64,000 nt of DNA from Channallabes apus (lineage: Eukaryota; Chordata; Actinopteri; Siluriformes; Clariidae). The stretch spans positions 34,921,383 to 34,985,382 of the forward strand of contig CM060120.1 of NCBI GenBank assembly GCA_030522415.1, read 5' to 3'. A program made the translations under genes and the position numbers. Below the pieces are notes generated by a model, which saw only the letters and a list, made by a program, of their open reading frames with translations, did no database searches and was not told where the DNA came from. Shown here piece after piece: positions 35,165 through 46,939 of this stretch (its first letter is position 1; every line of letters begins with the position of its first letter).

Positions 35165-38100
35165 AATAGTGGTTTTCTTTGATGTTGAAATATAAAGATG
35201 AAGTAAATTTGTGTGGATTCAGTTGGAAATGTAGAATCTCTGGTTTCTCCTGTGCTTACGCCTTACATTTGTTTCTCTTTTTAATTCGAGCCGAAACACT
35301 TTTGAACTCGTTCTGTTTGTTGCTTTGTTGGGTTTTGGGTCTTTTTGATCAGCGTGTTGCGTGTTTACAGAATTGTCGAAAGTAACTCGAAACAATTAGC
35401 GTCTCAGTGTCTCCGCGCGCGGTTAGTTTGCTAGCAGTTTGAAAAATCTACTCATTTGTTCCAAAGAGAATTTTAAAACCTCATTAAGTCAAATCAGGGA
35501 TAAAAGCAGCTGTTTCGTCTTCTTGTTCGCCTTCACCGGGTTTGTCACTGAATCTAACAAGTGAAATTTCTGACCCAGAGCCCCTGATTGGATTGACCTG
35601 ATTTTGACCTTTTCCTGAAGAGGCAGGACTGAAAGAGAATGAGCAGTGCTGAAACTCAGCGTGAACTCGGCCCCCAGCTCTGCATCCCGCCCGAAAACCT
35701 CAAAGGCTCCGAAACGGAAGCGGAGCAGCGAGTTAATGGGGACCGGATGACTCTAAAACCCGGGGATCAGCCTTTGTTACGCTCGCGATGTGCCTTTGGC
35801 GGCAGAAACGTTACAAAAGAGAAGGCTGGTCGTTTCCCATCTTTAAGGCGGGACTAATTACTGTGGAGGGGCGTGCCAAAGATGTCACAGTAGACGTTAA
35901 TCTCATATCACGTGACCCGCGCATGAGAGAGAGGTTACGTCTACCTGGAACATCTACAGGTTTTTTGTTCTAATAAAGGGATACTGCGCTGTGGCGACCC
36001 CTTATCGGGAGCAGCTGAAAGACCAACAACAAAGGAATATCAGCAACATGTTATTTACAACCAAGTAAATTAAACAGAAATTGTGAAATTTTGTATAATT
36101 ATCATTTGCAAAAATGATCCACACAGAATTATTATGGGAATAACACACTTCAGGTCGCGCTCTTATAGGAAAATAATCCACACTATCATAGTGAGATACG
36201 TTATCACACTAAAGCTGAATATTTTTATATAATTTTTTACTCTTCCTATATCACAGTAACCAGTTTCACATCACACTTTTTATCCATTAATAGTAACATT
36301 AAATGTCCTCAGTTCCTGTTTTCACTTACGTTATAGCAACTTTAAACATGTTTCCTCACCAGCCTCGCTTTGTCAGATTGTCATGTTCCTGAGAAACCGG
36401 AGAGAAGTGTGAACTCGTCTGTCCCGAAGATGTGCTTCATCTTCACTTCTGAAACTGGAGACTCCTTCCCTAAACATTACATTTATAGAAAACGTCACCA
36501 CTGTGACATCCGCGAGTGTGCTGTTACTAGAGAAACGATAATGTATTAGACGGAGTGTGTCCAGGAAGGAACTGTGGATAATAAATTTGGACAACATTAA
36601 ATGTAACTATAAGTGGATACAAAGTAACATGTCCTTGATTAAATAAAACGTAACCATTCCGAAACGGCTGTAGCATTCAAGGAATTAACACTTCTCACTC
36701 ACTCACTCATCGTCTATACCACTTTATCTGCGCCAATCCATCGCAGGGCATAAAATACTTCTGGGTGTATTTCAATTAAAACTCCAACATGTAGAGACTG
36801 CTTTATGTTTAAGTTTTAAAGTCTCGTTCTGACCCTGGAACCGGACACGGGGGTTAGACCGGAGCAACAGGGACCATAAACACCACACCGGGGTGTTGCT
36901 TTTTGTGCTTGCTCTGAATTTGGCGCTCATTGTGACCGGAGACAAAGGATCCTGACTGCAGCGCTATAAAGCCATTGTGATGCACTGACCCGCACAGCAA
37001 ACGGACTTTTCACCCGCACGTCCCTCCAGTGTCTTCAGTAAAATACCCAGGAGTAGTGTGTAGTGCAGTTAAACGCTGTTTTGTGATCGGTGTAGTTGTT
37101 CACGTTGCCATGACGACTGACACAAAGCGAGCAGCATCCCTGAACATTATGTCACCCGGGGATTCTAAATCCACCTACTTTTTTTTTTTGCTCCTTTCAT
37201 TCAAATTTAGATTAAAAAACTAAACAAAATGGAATAAATGGGACAGAGTTTGAAAATTTATGAAAAAAATAACTAGAACATTTAAACAAAAACAAACAAT
37301 TACTCTAATGTAATTGTAGAAAACGTTATAGTGTGTGATTCGTTACGGTGGATGTAGCCAGCAAAACATTACACAGTAACGCCTTGATTTTAGCCTGTTC
37401 AGTAGTTTGTTAGATAATCAGCCAATCAGCAGCCATTTCTCAGACTATGCTTGAAATAAAATTAAAGATAATACAAATGATATTTAAGCCTTATCACAAA
37501 CAAGAGGATGTGCTGTTGTTCCTATAGTCGCATCACAGCAGTGCTGATATATAGTACAACAGCACAACCAGGCATGTGTTATACAACAGTTCCACAAACA
37601 AATTTATTATCAACAGATTATGATTTGTTTCCTTATTTAACCAGTTATTTTGCTCCGCCCACACATATACCTCCACCCTGGCGGAACTAACTAATGGAGC
37701 TGGCGAGCGACAGTTAGTGTAATTAACAGGAGGTGAGAGTAGTTAAACATATTCTTACCAGCACTGTGTAGCCAAAAGGTGAGGAGAATAAACCACGGAG
37801 GTGGTGGACAGTAGGGTGTCTGATCAGGGGTTAGAGAGGGATTTGGGATTCAGCCTTGTGTTAGATGCTAGTTAGCTTTGTAGCTCAGCTTAAGCAGAAA
37901 ATAAAACCCCAACAATCAGAACGACTTAGAAGTGATTAGTGCAGAGACGGCGTGTTGTTTAAGACGTTACATGACGTTATCAGGTGTGTGTTCTTACTGA
38001 AAGTGCGTCTGTGTCTGGGTGTGAATGTGGGTTTTGTCAGGCAGCTGCTCTCTCCTCAGTACTGCGGACCGTACAGACCTACTCTCACACACGCCGAGAC

Positions 38101-40740
38101 ACACAGTTAGCGTCATTAACCACTGGACAACACCTGGGACACGCCCACTCATACATACAGTTACACATCACAGTGCTGTTACTGTCTGTTATCAGAATCA
38201 GATTACTCAGTCAGAACTACCTGTTGTATAATAAAGATTAACACTTGATAGACTCTGGCTAGTTTGTTTTATGTTTTCAGTATATACAGGAAAATTGTAT
38301 TTTCCTCCCACCAATTTTTGATGCTACACAAAACTTTACCTTTAAAGCTACCATTTGACTCGGAATTATGTTTGCACGGCCAGCTGGCAAAGCATGATGT
38401 TCTTGTCTGTGCTCGCTGGGCCGACGTCTTCGCCATGTCTGACGGACGTGCTAGCGTGTTTATGATATCCGCAAAAGAATTTGTGCAGAACCGAGTTTCT
38501 TCTCGTGCAATGGACTTTGCTGCACATGCGGGACTTTCCTCTTTCCTTTCACACTGCTTCCATGCTAATTCATTACAGAGAGGAATGTCCGTGTGTCGTG
38601 CCAGGTTAAAAGCTCAGAGGTTTCAAATTTGTGAGCCTCGCCACGTGTTGAGAAGGAAAGACAGGAATTCACACTTAATCACGTTTAAAATATGTCTCCA
38701 AATTTCATTAAGATTACAGTAAGGACTGGTGTAAGAGCTCTGACATGCACTGAGACAGGTGTAAAAACATTTATTCTGAACCGCTATTAGGACAATCGTC
38801 AGATTAATCATCATTATGTTCATCTGAAAAATAAAATGGAATCAGTATAATGAAAATAGTAAATAGGGAAATTTCAGCTAATGAAGTGTTGGCAGGGATT
38901 TCTCCTGGCCTTCCAGCCGCGGCCTCCTTAAAAAAGAAAAAAAAAGTCTGAAAGTATGTGCAAAATGAAGAGAGCAGTAATGGCAACCCTGTTTGGAGAG
39001 AGAAGGAGGGGGTGTTTGGGAAAAGTCAACACAATGCCGCTGTAAATTCGGTAAACGCAATCAGAACACGACCCCTGAGAGACGCTTTGGCTAGAAAGTC
39101 AACAAACATGGCGACGATCGCAAACTAACGAGCATTAAAGTGGGTTTTAAACGCCCTCTGTTTGACTTGGTGTGTCCCTCCCCTGAACGTGAGCCTCCAT
39201 TAAATCGGGATTGAATTTAATCACCTTTGGCTTGTGCTTGCGTTCGGTGATTGCTGCGAGTAATTGCTTTGGCCGACTGCTCAGAATAACCTCGCTGCAT
39301 TTCATCACCCTCGTCTACCTCTGCTCTCATTACACAGGCTTTAATAATAAAAAAAAGGGTACACCGGTGGACGATGGCGCTCGGAGACTGGGTCGTGCCG
39401 GAGCAAAATTCTGATGTGCATTTTTAGCTACGCAAACTGAACACGGTCGTGCTAACGCTCTGACGTCAATAACACCGCGGCTTTGATAACAGGCGTGCCG
39501 TGAAGCTTAATTTCATTACTTAAATGCAATCAGACCCAGAACAGCTGTTCTAAGTAAGGGTGGTTTGGGACACGCCCAGACGCCACAACGCTACAGGAGC
39601 CGCCATGTTCGAATGACGTTGTGGATTCGAGTAACTGGAGCTCTTGAGAAAATCTGGATTTTGTTCTTTTCCTTCTTTGTTAGGAATCTCTTTTTTCCCT
39701 CTTTTTTTCCCTCTCGAGTCCTGGATTCTGGTTGGTTGTGAGATGTTGAATACTCGTTATAATGCTTTGTTGTTACCATAGCAACAGCTCATTCATAGGG
39801 ATAGTTGTAAACATTTTGAAGGAGTCTGTAAATAGACCATTTGTGCTATAAACAGATTAAATATATCGCATCATGCTTTAAGAAATACAGACAGTTTACA
39901 CAGTAGTTATGTAATGTATAAGGGAATGAAACACTTAGGGGGATGCTGTTAGAGGAAAATAATCAATTAATAACCAAACTGTGCTCATGTCCGATCTCAA
40001 GCCCGTCGCTCTGACGCTACCAAACCCAGACGTTCCCCGAGTGCTGGACTGAGCGAGGAGCCGTCACGTGGACGTACACTGATGATATTTCAATGCTCCA
40101 GTAACGCGCCTGTAAATCAGCCGTATGAAATTCCGATCTCGTACCCTGAGCCGTGGAGAGTTTTTTCACATTTCCACATCATTTCCCAAAGACAAACGAG
40201 GCTTAACACTTTCACTGCGTCGTTATTTGGAGCGGATTACAAAGCCGAGTCGCTGAGTGTAGTAAATATGAAACGGGATCAGTAATGAGGCGATGCTGTA
40301 GGCCGTTTCTGGTTTGTCTGCTCCTCGCACGCTGATTTTTCCTCCATTTACAGTAAAACCATAAAAAACATTTCCTTCCCAATTTTAGGAAGAAGGAGTC
40401 TATTGTTAGCAGATTGACGTTTCATTGGTTTGGCAGCTCTGCGGAGTGAGGAAGGATCCCGTTCAAGCGCAGAGCTGAGCAGCTGAGGGGTTCACGGTTC
40501 ATGGGATTTGAACTCACAACCTCCTGGACACTAGCACACGATCTTATCCAGTAAGATTTCCAGCATTCCAGGATGACGGTTTTGATCAGTAGCAGGGACT
40601 GTGTTAAGAGCTTCCACATTTTCCTCTACACACCAATGAGCGATGAGAGCTTCACTAATCAGGAAGCAGTATGCGTTTGAACCTAGCTCTACCCCAAAGT
40701 TCGAACCTGACACTGTAGCTGGGTTCACAGAGAATAGTCT
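34350..40740. other. intergenic stretch
   Basis: No exon was supported. It contains GT at 35129-35162, a fragment of a widespread fish repeat (CTGTGGCGACCCCTTATCGG at about 35989-36008, followed by GGAGCAGCTGAAAGA), a repeat fragment CGTCTATACCACTTTATCTG near 36710, and a possible conserved block at 39185-39345. The 152-codon frame at 38264-38722 shows no known domain. Confidence 0.35.
36360..36600 (-). repeat. copy of the same dispersed repeat
   Basis: TTCTGAAACTGGAGACTCC followed by TTACTAGAGAAACGATAATG. The part before it (TTCCTGAGAAACC) matches the inverse of TGGTTTCTCAGGAAC in the 1965-2200 copy. Confidence 0.55.
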
Positions 40741-40752
40741 GAACATATTAAT

Positions 40753-41926
40753 CGCTTAATTGCTTCCATGGATTCATTCACTGGATAAGGTGATGCCAAA
40801 TAACGGCAGATTAAACGTAAAATTGTTTACATCCAAATGTGGCTGCTATAGCGATACCAGTTTAGCTGCTACGGCAACAAGTCGTAAGTGAGCAAGTCGT
40901 AGTTTCTGTTATTATCAGAGCGTTCTCTGTTTCATCAGGAGGTAAACTACTACACTGGGCATCGAAACTCGTCGAAACCAATCCATTTATTTGCCAGAGC
41001 ATTATCACGGGCCCTTGACACTCAGGGGGCCTTTCAATTGTCCTCCCCCCACTGACAGCACCCCTGTGTTATACACTTATTCAGCTTAGGGAAAGGGTTA
41101 ATGGTTCCACTCGGTCACGGTACGAAGCAATCGCGTCTAGTGTAAAAACAGCCTTAGAACTGAACAGATCTCATGTAGAATCTTCATAAAAGGATCGGTA
41201 GGTAATCGGTAGGTAATCTTATCTTTTGCCCTTTTGTGAACTTGTTTTTCCCCAAAACATAAATAGTATCCACTTTGAATGCTGGTTTTTCCAGACGTCT
41301 GCTTTTATATCACCATGGCAACGGGTCAGAAAACGCGAAATGCTACAGATATAAGTTGGACGCTCATACACAAGTGAAGTGCATGTAAACAGAATCTGTG
41401 GTATCGTTCAGTCACCGTGGCAACCGTTGAAATTTGCCCACAAATGTATAAATTGTTTACATCAAATAGCGGTTGCTATAGCGATACCGGTGTAGATGCT
41501 ACAGCTAAAGTGAGCAAGTCGTAGTGGAGTTTTTTTTTGTAGGCAAATATTTTATTGTAGTTAGTAAGAAACGTTATATAATTTGATTCCTAATCAGAGC
41601 TGATGGTTTTCATGAATAACACATGGAACGACCTTCAGGTTGATATGAAAGGCAGCGTTTGTCAGAGGAACCTTAATCACACGGCCTCAAATCTTTTAAC
41701 ACCATTAAGTTTTCATAACTCTTCCCTTCTCTTTTTGGAAAGGAACGAAAACCCTCCATCATATTCCGAGTGATTAGAGAGAAATGAAATGCGCACACGC
41801 GGCCATTTACATCGATTTGTTTTCAATTTGCAAGCGTGTGTGTAATTCTGACAGGGAGCCAGTCATCACGCTTAATTGCTTCCATGGATTTATTCACTAG
41901 ATGAGGTAATGCCAAATAACGCCAGG
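40753..41926. repeat. two interleaved direct duplications
   Basis: A 57-base block beginning CGCTTAATTGCTTCCATGGA at 40753-40809 recurs at 41869-41925 with five or so changes. A second block beginning AATTGTTTACATC at 40820-40902 recurs at 41450-41526. All copies have the same orientation. Confidence 0.7.
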
Positions 41927-41943
41927 CTTGTTACACAGTGCCC

Positions 41944-41944
<1 letters not shown>

Positions 41945-42009
<65 letters not shown>

Positions 42010-42026
42010 TGTGTGTGTGTGTGAGT
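41945..42026. repeat. long (GT)n microsatellite
   Basis: About 80 bp of GT with single ATGT and GAGT interruptions. Confidence 0.95.
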
Positions 42027-42029
42027 GGG

Positions 42030-43614
42030 GATTCAGCCGAAAGCTTCTCGATTCACTCCTAACCCTCGGCCTTTCATTTCCCAGAGAAAGGAATTTGCTG
42101 CAGTGTTGTTGTAGCTGAAGGATTCGGGGAGTTTGTGGTGGTGATTTATTCGCCGGTGGTGCGATCGCTCTGCAGCTCGTTTTCAGCAGAGTGGAGTTTT
42201 GACAGTTAAGAGAAGTCCATCAGTCTTTAGGCGGCTTCGACCCCACTCACAGGCCACATACATCAAAAACCCGGCCTGATTTACACACACACATTACCAC
42301 ACGCATTTATATTCCCTCTCCGACAGGCGCTCACCCTCCGAGTCACCGCCCCCTCTGGGACAAATCCGTCTGGATCCCGAGCTCCACAGCTCACGCAGCG
42401 TCCCAGGAGGAAATTCCCCAACATCTATATTCATAGAGAAAAAATTCACAATGCTTAAAATACTTTTTACTTTTTTTTAAAATCCTATTTTCAAAATTCT
42501 TAAAATAACAGAAAGGAAAAAAAGGTTTTAAAAAGTTTTAAAGAAAAAATAGAAACATTTTTGAGTAACTTTGTCTTATATCACTGAGGAAAAAAGTCTG
42601 AGAAATATTACATCAACAAAAAAAATAAAGAAATAAGAAAGAAAGAAAGAAGAAAAGGATGAAAATGTTACACACTAACTGTTGTACACATTTTTCAAAA
42701 AGAGCAAAAAAACCTGATATTTCTAAAAAGAGCAAAAATAAAACTTTTTTTTTTCAAATTGTAAGAAAATATATTTTTTTGAGTAAATATTAGATTTTTT
42801 TTTGGAAGTCTCAAAAAGAATAAAGTCCAAAAACAAGCACTAAAGTCTAAAATACAAATTCTCATAACAAAGTCTATGAGAATTATTTTAATCATAAGTG
42901 TTGTGCAAATAAATGTTTCACATTTTTACATTTTGCAATTCTTCTCCAAAACTCAAAATAATTTTTTTCGTACAGGAGATGAAGGAAGGTGCGGGAAGAT
43001 ACATTATTAAATAAAGCGCAAGTGGATATGAAGCTAAAAGTTAAACTGTGGTGCTGATGAGGCTGATGGTGCTGATGGAGCTGATGGTGTTGATGGGCCT
43101 GATGGAGCTGATGGTGCTTGTAGTTCTGCGGCTCTGTGGTGCCTCTATGATTTAGAGTAAAACATCAAAACATTAGGAAAAAAGTGCCAAAATTCTTCTT
43201 ATTTTTATTTCTTTCCCACGGAGACATTTGAAATGTGTCACAGACCTCCATACTCATGGAAAGTTCTGAGAGGGACAATATGGATATGATTTCACAAGCA
43301 TTAAAATGTTTACAACTTAGAGGGAACTTGTTTGAAAGTTTTAAGAAAATGTGAAGAGAAAGAAAAACCTCCTGCCAGAAGAGCTCCAGCTCCAGCGGTT
43401 CTGCATTTCTCCCCGTATTTTTCCCCTCATTCAGACCTCTCGGCTCCAGAAGCTCCATTTAAAGGGTTCGCTATCAGAGTTCGGTTCGTGGTTACGCCTC
43501 AGTCAGAGATAAAGTGTGAGCAGAGCGCGAGTTCGGGGAGAACGCTAAGCAGCTGGAGGACCACCAGGACACGTCTCACACACACCGTAAAGAAATGCTA
43601 ACTCCAGAAACTCT

Positions 43615-43659
<45 letters not shown>

Positions 43660-44360
43660 GGGAACAGAGCGAGTGAAAGTAAACTTCCTTCCACTTGGGC
43701 CAGAACCGAGCTGTGTGTGGTTTCACAGAAGAGAAAGAGTTATTGCTCCGGTGAGGTTCACACGCCGCTGCTGAGTGAGTAACGTCGTCCATCTTGATCT
43801 AACCATGAAGTGTTGTGCAGGAGAGAGGAAGAGACAGACTTTTACTTTTTGGATTGTTATCAGTGAGATTTAAAGAGCTTGTTAATATAACACACACACA
43901 GTGTTCAGATTTGTACACAGCCCTCTGCAGTCCGTCCCTGAGAAATAAAAACGTCTGCCAGCTCAGCTAACAGTTCTCTCAGTGTTACCATTCTTTACTT
44001 TCAAATATTTAACATCTTTGGCTTTAAAGTTTAATGTGTTAACATACAATCATTCACTTTCTGTGCAACATGGCGCAAAATATTCATTTGATTGTCTCAA
44101 ACCTTCGCAAATTAGAAACACCGCTGTAAAGCGTCAAATTCATTAAAACCAGCCTAAACGAATCCTCCATGCGAATAGTCCGACGTGTTTAGTTCTGCAC
44201 TTATAACACAGAAACACGGAATAAAACCTTCCGACAACGTCAAGTATGATATAAATAATAAACAAATACAGTATATTCAGTATATAAGGCATTAAAAAGT
44301 TTTAAAGACATTAAAGTAGCAGGGCAGAGAATTCTGATACCTCTCATAAATAAACTCTGG
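42030..44360. other. intergenic stretch
   Basis: AT-rich, with many A and T runs at 42440-42970. A short array of CTGATGG(T/A)G units lies at about 43053-43121 and GT repeats at 43619-43659. No gene was seen. Confidence 0.35.
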
Positions 44361-44369
44361 AAGAGTTAA

Positions 44370-44861
44370 ATACGGGTTCAAGTCAAACTGGGAGAAGCAA
44401 ATTTACAGAAGACTTCAAGCATAGTACAGGAAACATTTGAATGGTGCAAACATTTTAAAGAAGACAGTATGTCTGTAAATGATGATCCCAGCCGAGGTGG
44501 CTCAGAGCCCACAGCAGTCGTTCAGTGAGTGGGACACCTGATCCTTGAATATCAACAGATAACTTGTCAACGGCTTGCAGAAGAGACGCATCTGTTTGTG
44601 TCAACTGTACAACACGTCCCCCTGACATCGGTCCCAGACATTTCCACATGTTTGGGCCATTAAAGGAGTTCCTGGGAGGCCGGTGTTTCAGACATGAATC
44701 AGACAGACAGTCCAATCATGGCACTGGTGTCCTGAGAAAACCTTCTACGCTGATGGTGTCCAAGCACTAGTGACACACTGGGATAAGTAGGGTTAGGGTT
44801 ATATAGAGAATAACCAATCAATCAATCAAAAGTCCTGCTTTCACTTGAACGACCCTCATAC
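44370..44861 (+). pseudogene. mariner-family transposase remnant
   Basis: Conceptual translation from about 44393 gives ETFEWCKHFKEDSMSVNDDP, then after an in-frame stop LILEYQQITCQRLAEETHLF and VSTVQH. This is the N-terminal helix-turn-helix region of mariner transposases (pattern FEW..RFKEGR.SV.DDPRSGRPS, then LAEE...S.STV). In-frame stops near 44527 and 44661 kill it. CTTTCACTTGAACGACCCTC at 44838-44857, followed by ATA, reads as a terminal repeat. The catalytic region and left end were not found. Confidence 0.75.
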
Positions 44862-46018
44862 ATTTTAAAGAAATATGATGTGTCTAAATCATAAAAATAG
44901 GATTTACTGCTGTTTCTCATCAGGACTAATAATAAAACGCAGGACAGGCCACACCCACGAGCTACAGCCGTAGTCAACACCGCAGGTTCAGAAGAAATAA
45001 ACTACAAACTACACGTGAGAATCATTGCATGCTTGCGTTAACGTTAATGCGCCTGTAATGTGTCTCACTGAAAACTTTCTATGAATGTAGAAAAGTTATT
45101 CTTCAGATCTCACAGCTTTAATCTTCTTCGCACATGTTGAATCCTTACAGGAAATTCTAATAACATCCTCTGATAGCTTAACGAGAGCTTAATAAGCTTA
45201 CAGCAGATGTGAAGAGTCAGAGTTCGCCTCCAGATCTCCTATGCATTACTGAACAGCCAATCAGAAAGCTCGGTCTCTGAGCACACTTCATCAGCCAAAT
45301 GGAGCACAAGGTGAAAAGGACAGGACTGAAATAACCCCTCGACAAAGCCTTGCACGCATGAAGCGATTCGTCCGAGTCACTTAAAAGAGTCGTTCAAAAA
45401 AGACAGGAGGGACACAGTGCGGTGTAATTGCTGCTAATAAATCGTGTAAGAACCCTTTGTGTAGGTGGGTGACAAGCGGACAAGGACGGAACGGAAAGAC
45501 AAAGCACGAGCCTGCAAATCGATTTGTTCCGAGTCACTCGAGAGAGTCGATCATAAAGAACGATTCATCGGTTGAATCGCATTCCGCTAAGGCACATTGA
45601 GCCGCGTCATAAAAGGCAAATGTGAGACTTTGAACCACGTCGAACACATCTGTACCCAGGCATTGAGGCCTAAAGTACCCGAGAGAAGAGAGAGGGACAA
45701 GAAGACGGGGAAAGAGAGAGAGACAGAAAGAACGTTCATATGGAAGAGTTCTACGACGGATGAGCGAGAGGAATCTGATGTCTCTGGTCCCTGATTAGAG
45801 TCAGACCAGCGAAGCTCCTCATGGAAGTCATTTCTCATCAACGTTTCATTATGATTGTTACGTATTTCCTTCCTAATGCGCTCCACGTCCAGCTCGCTGC
45901 AACTTCACAACCTTTTTTCCTGAAGAAACCATTTGAAATCGACGATTTGGGGATAACTCAGTCCCTTGGGGATAACTCAGTCAGCCAATGTTTATTTTTT
46001 CTCTCTCTCTCTTGTTTT

Positions 46019-46072
<54 letters not shown>

Positions 46073-46500
46073 CACACAAAACCATATGCAGCCCTTCATC
46101 ACCACTACTATCAACTTTGACCAGTCTTAAATAAATCACTTATATACAGGAATAAAAATAAATAATTTGCACTTTGTGCATTAAATGTTTCCGGGACGCT
46201 TGTCTGTAAAACTAGCCTTCCTGACGCTAAGCACTGTGTTCTTGCTAACCCTTTCACTTGGAGGATGTTTCCTATACTGTAGGTAGCTTTAATCCAAATC
46301 TATTATATACAGTTTTTAACTTTAGACTTCTATAATTATCCAAAATAATGTTAAGCACTCGGTATCCACTAGTTGCTACTTGCTAGCTAACACTTTTCCA
46401 CGTCTATTTTTGGGGATTTTTGCTAGCTAGTCCTTATTAACTTATATTTGTTTGCTGACAAGAGTTTTGTGCAACTAGCTACAGATAAATATTATATTAT
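44862..46500. other. intergenic stretch
   Basis: No gene was seen. A diverged tandem duplication of about 157 bp brings back GATTCGTCCGAGTCACTT (45364) as GATTTGTTCCGAGTCACT (45521). A 15-base direct repeat GGGGATAACTCAGTC occurs near 45950-45983, and CA repeats at 46020-46078. Confidence 0.35.
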
Positions 46501-46504
46501 ATTA

Positions 46505-46936
46505 TATACCTTAGCATACGGACGCCCTACTTCGAGAATTTTCACCTTAAGAACTGAAAGTTTGCAAGAAATTTGCCTCGGCATTCAAAGCAGTTTCAGC
46601 ATACGGGCAAACAAACCTGGTCACGCATACTTAGGGTTGCGCGTACATCCGGTAACCGGAATCATAAATTAAGGTTAAGTGAGGTTTAATGTCTATTTAT
46701 TTCAGATTTTACTTCATTTACAAGTCTTTTCTAAATGTTTTGATTGTTTTTATATGCAAAAATATGATTATAGAGTTGGAAATTGGTAATATTGGTAATA
46801 GTTTTGGGTGTTTGGAACAGATTATCTGTATTTACATTATTTCTTATGGGATAATGTGATTTACAATACAAAATTTCACCTTAAGCACTCGCCTCAGGAA
46901 CGGATTAAACTTGTATGCAGAGGTTTCGCTGTACAG
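46505..46936. mobile_element. pogo/Tigger-like MITE
   Basis: The left part, GCATACGGACGCCCTACTTC, and the inside GGGTTGCGCGTACATCCGGT resemble fish pogo-type elements. The right end, TATGCAGAGGTTTCGCTGTA followed by CAG, is the inverse of the usual CAG.GA.ACCTC.GCATA terminus. It has no transposase frame. Confidence 0.55.
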
Positions 46937-46939
46937 CTT

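Noticed and set aside
38264..38722. 152-codon open frame
   Set aside because: Longest non-repetitive frame outside wnt11, but there is no recognisable domain, no promoter or poly(A) context and no clear splice support. Such lengths occur by chance in 64 kb read in six frames.
40490..40560. Minus-strand B-box-like sequence (GAGTTCAAATCCC) as a tRNA or SINE
   Set aside because: No A box at the right distance and no SINE body or tail around it.
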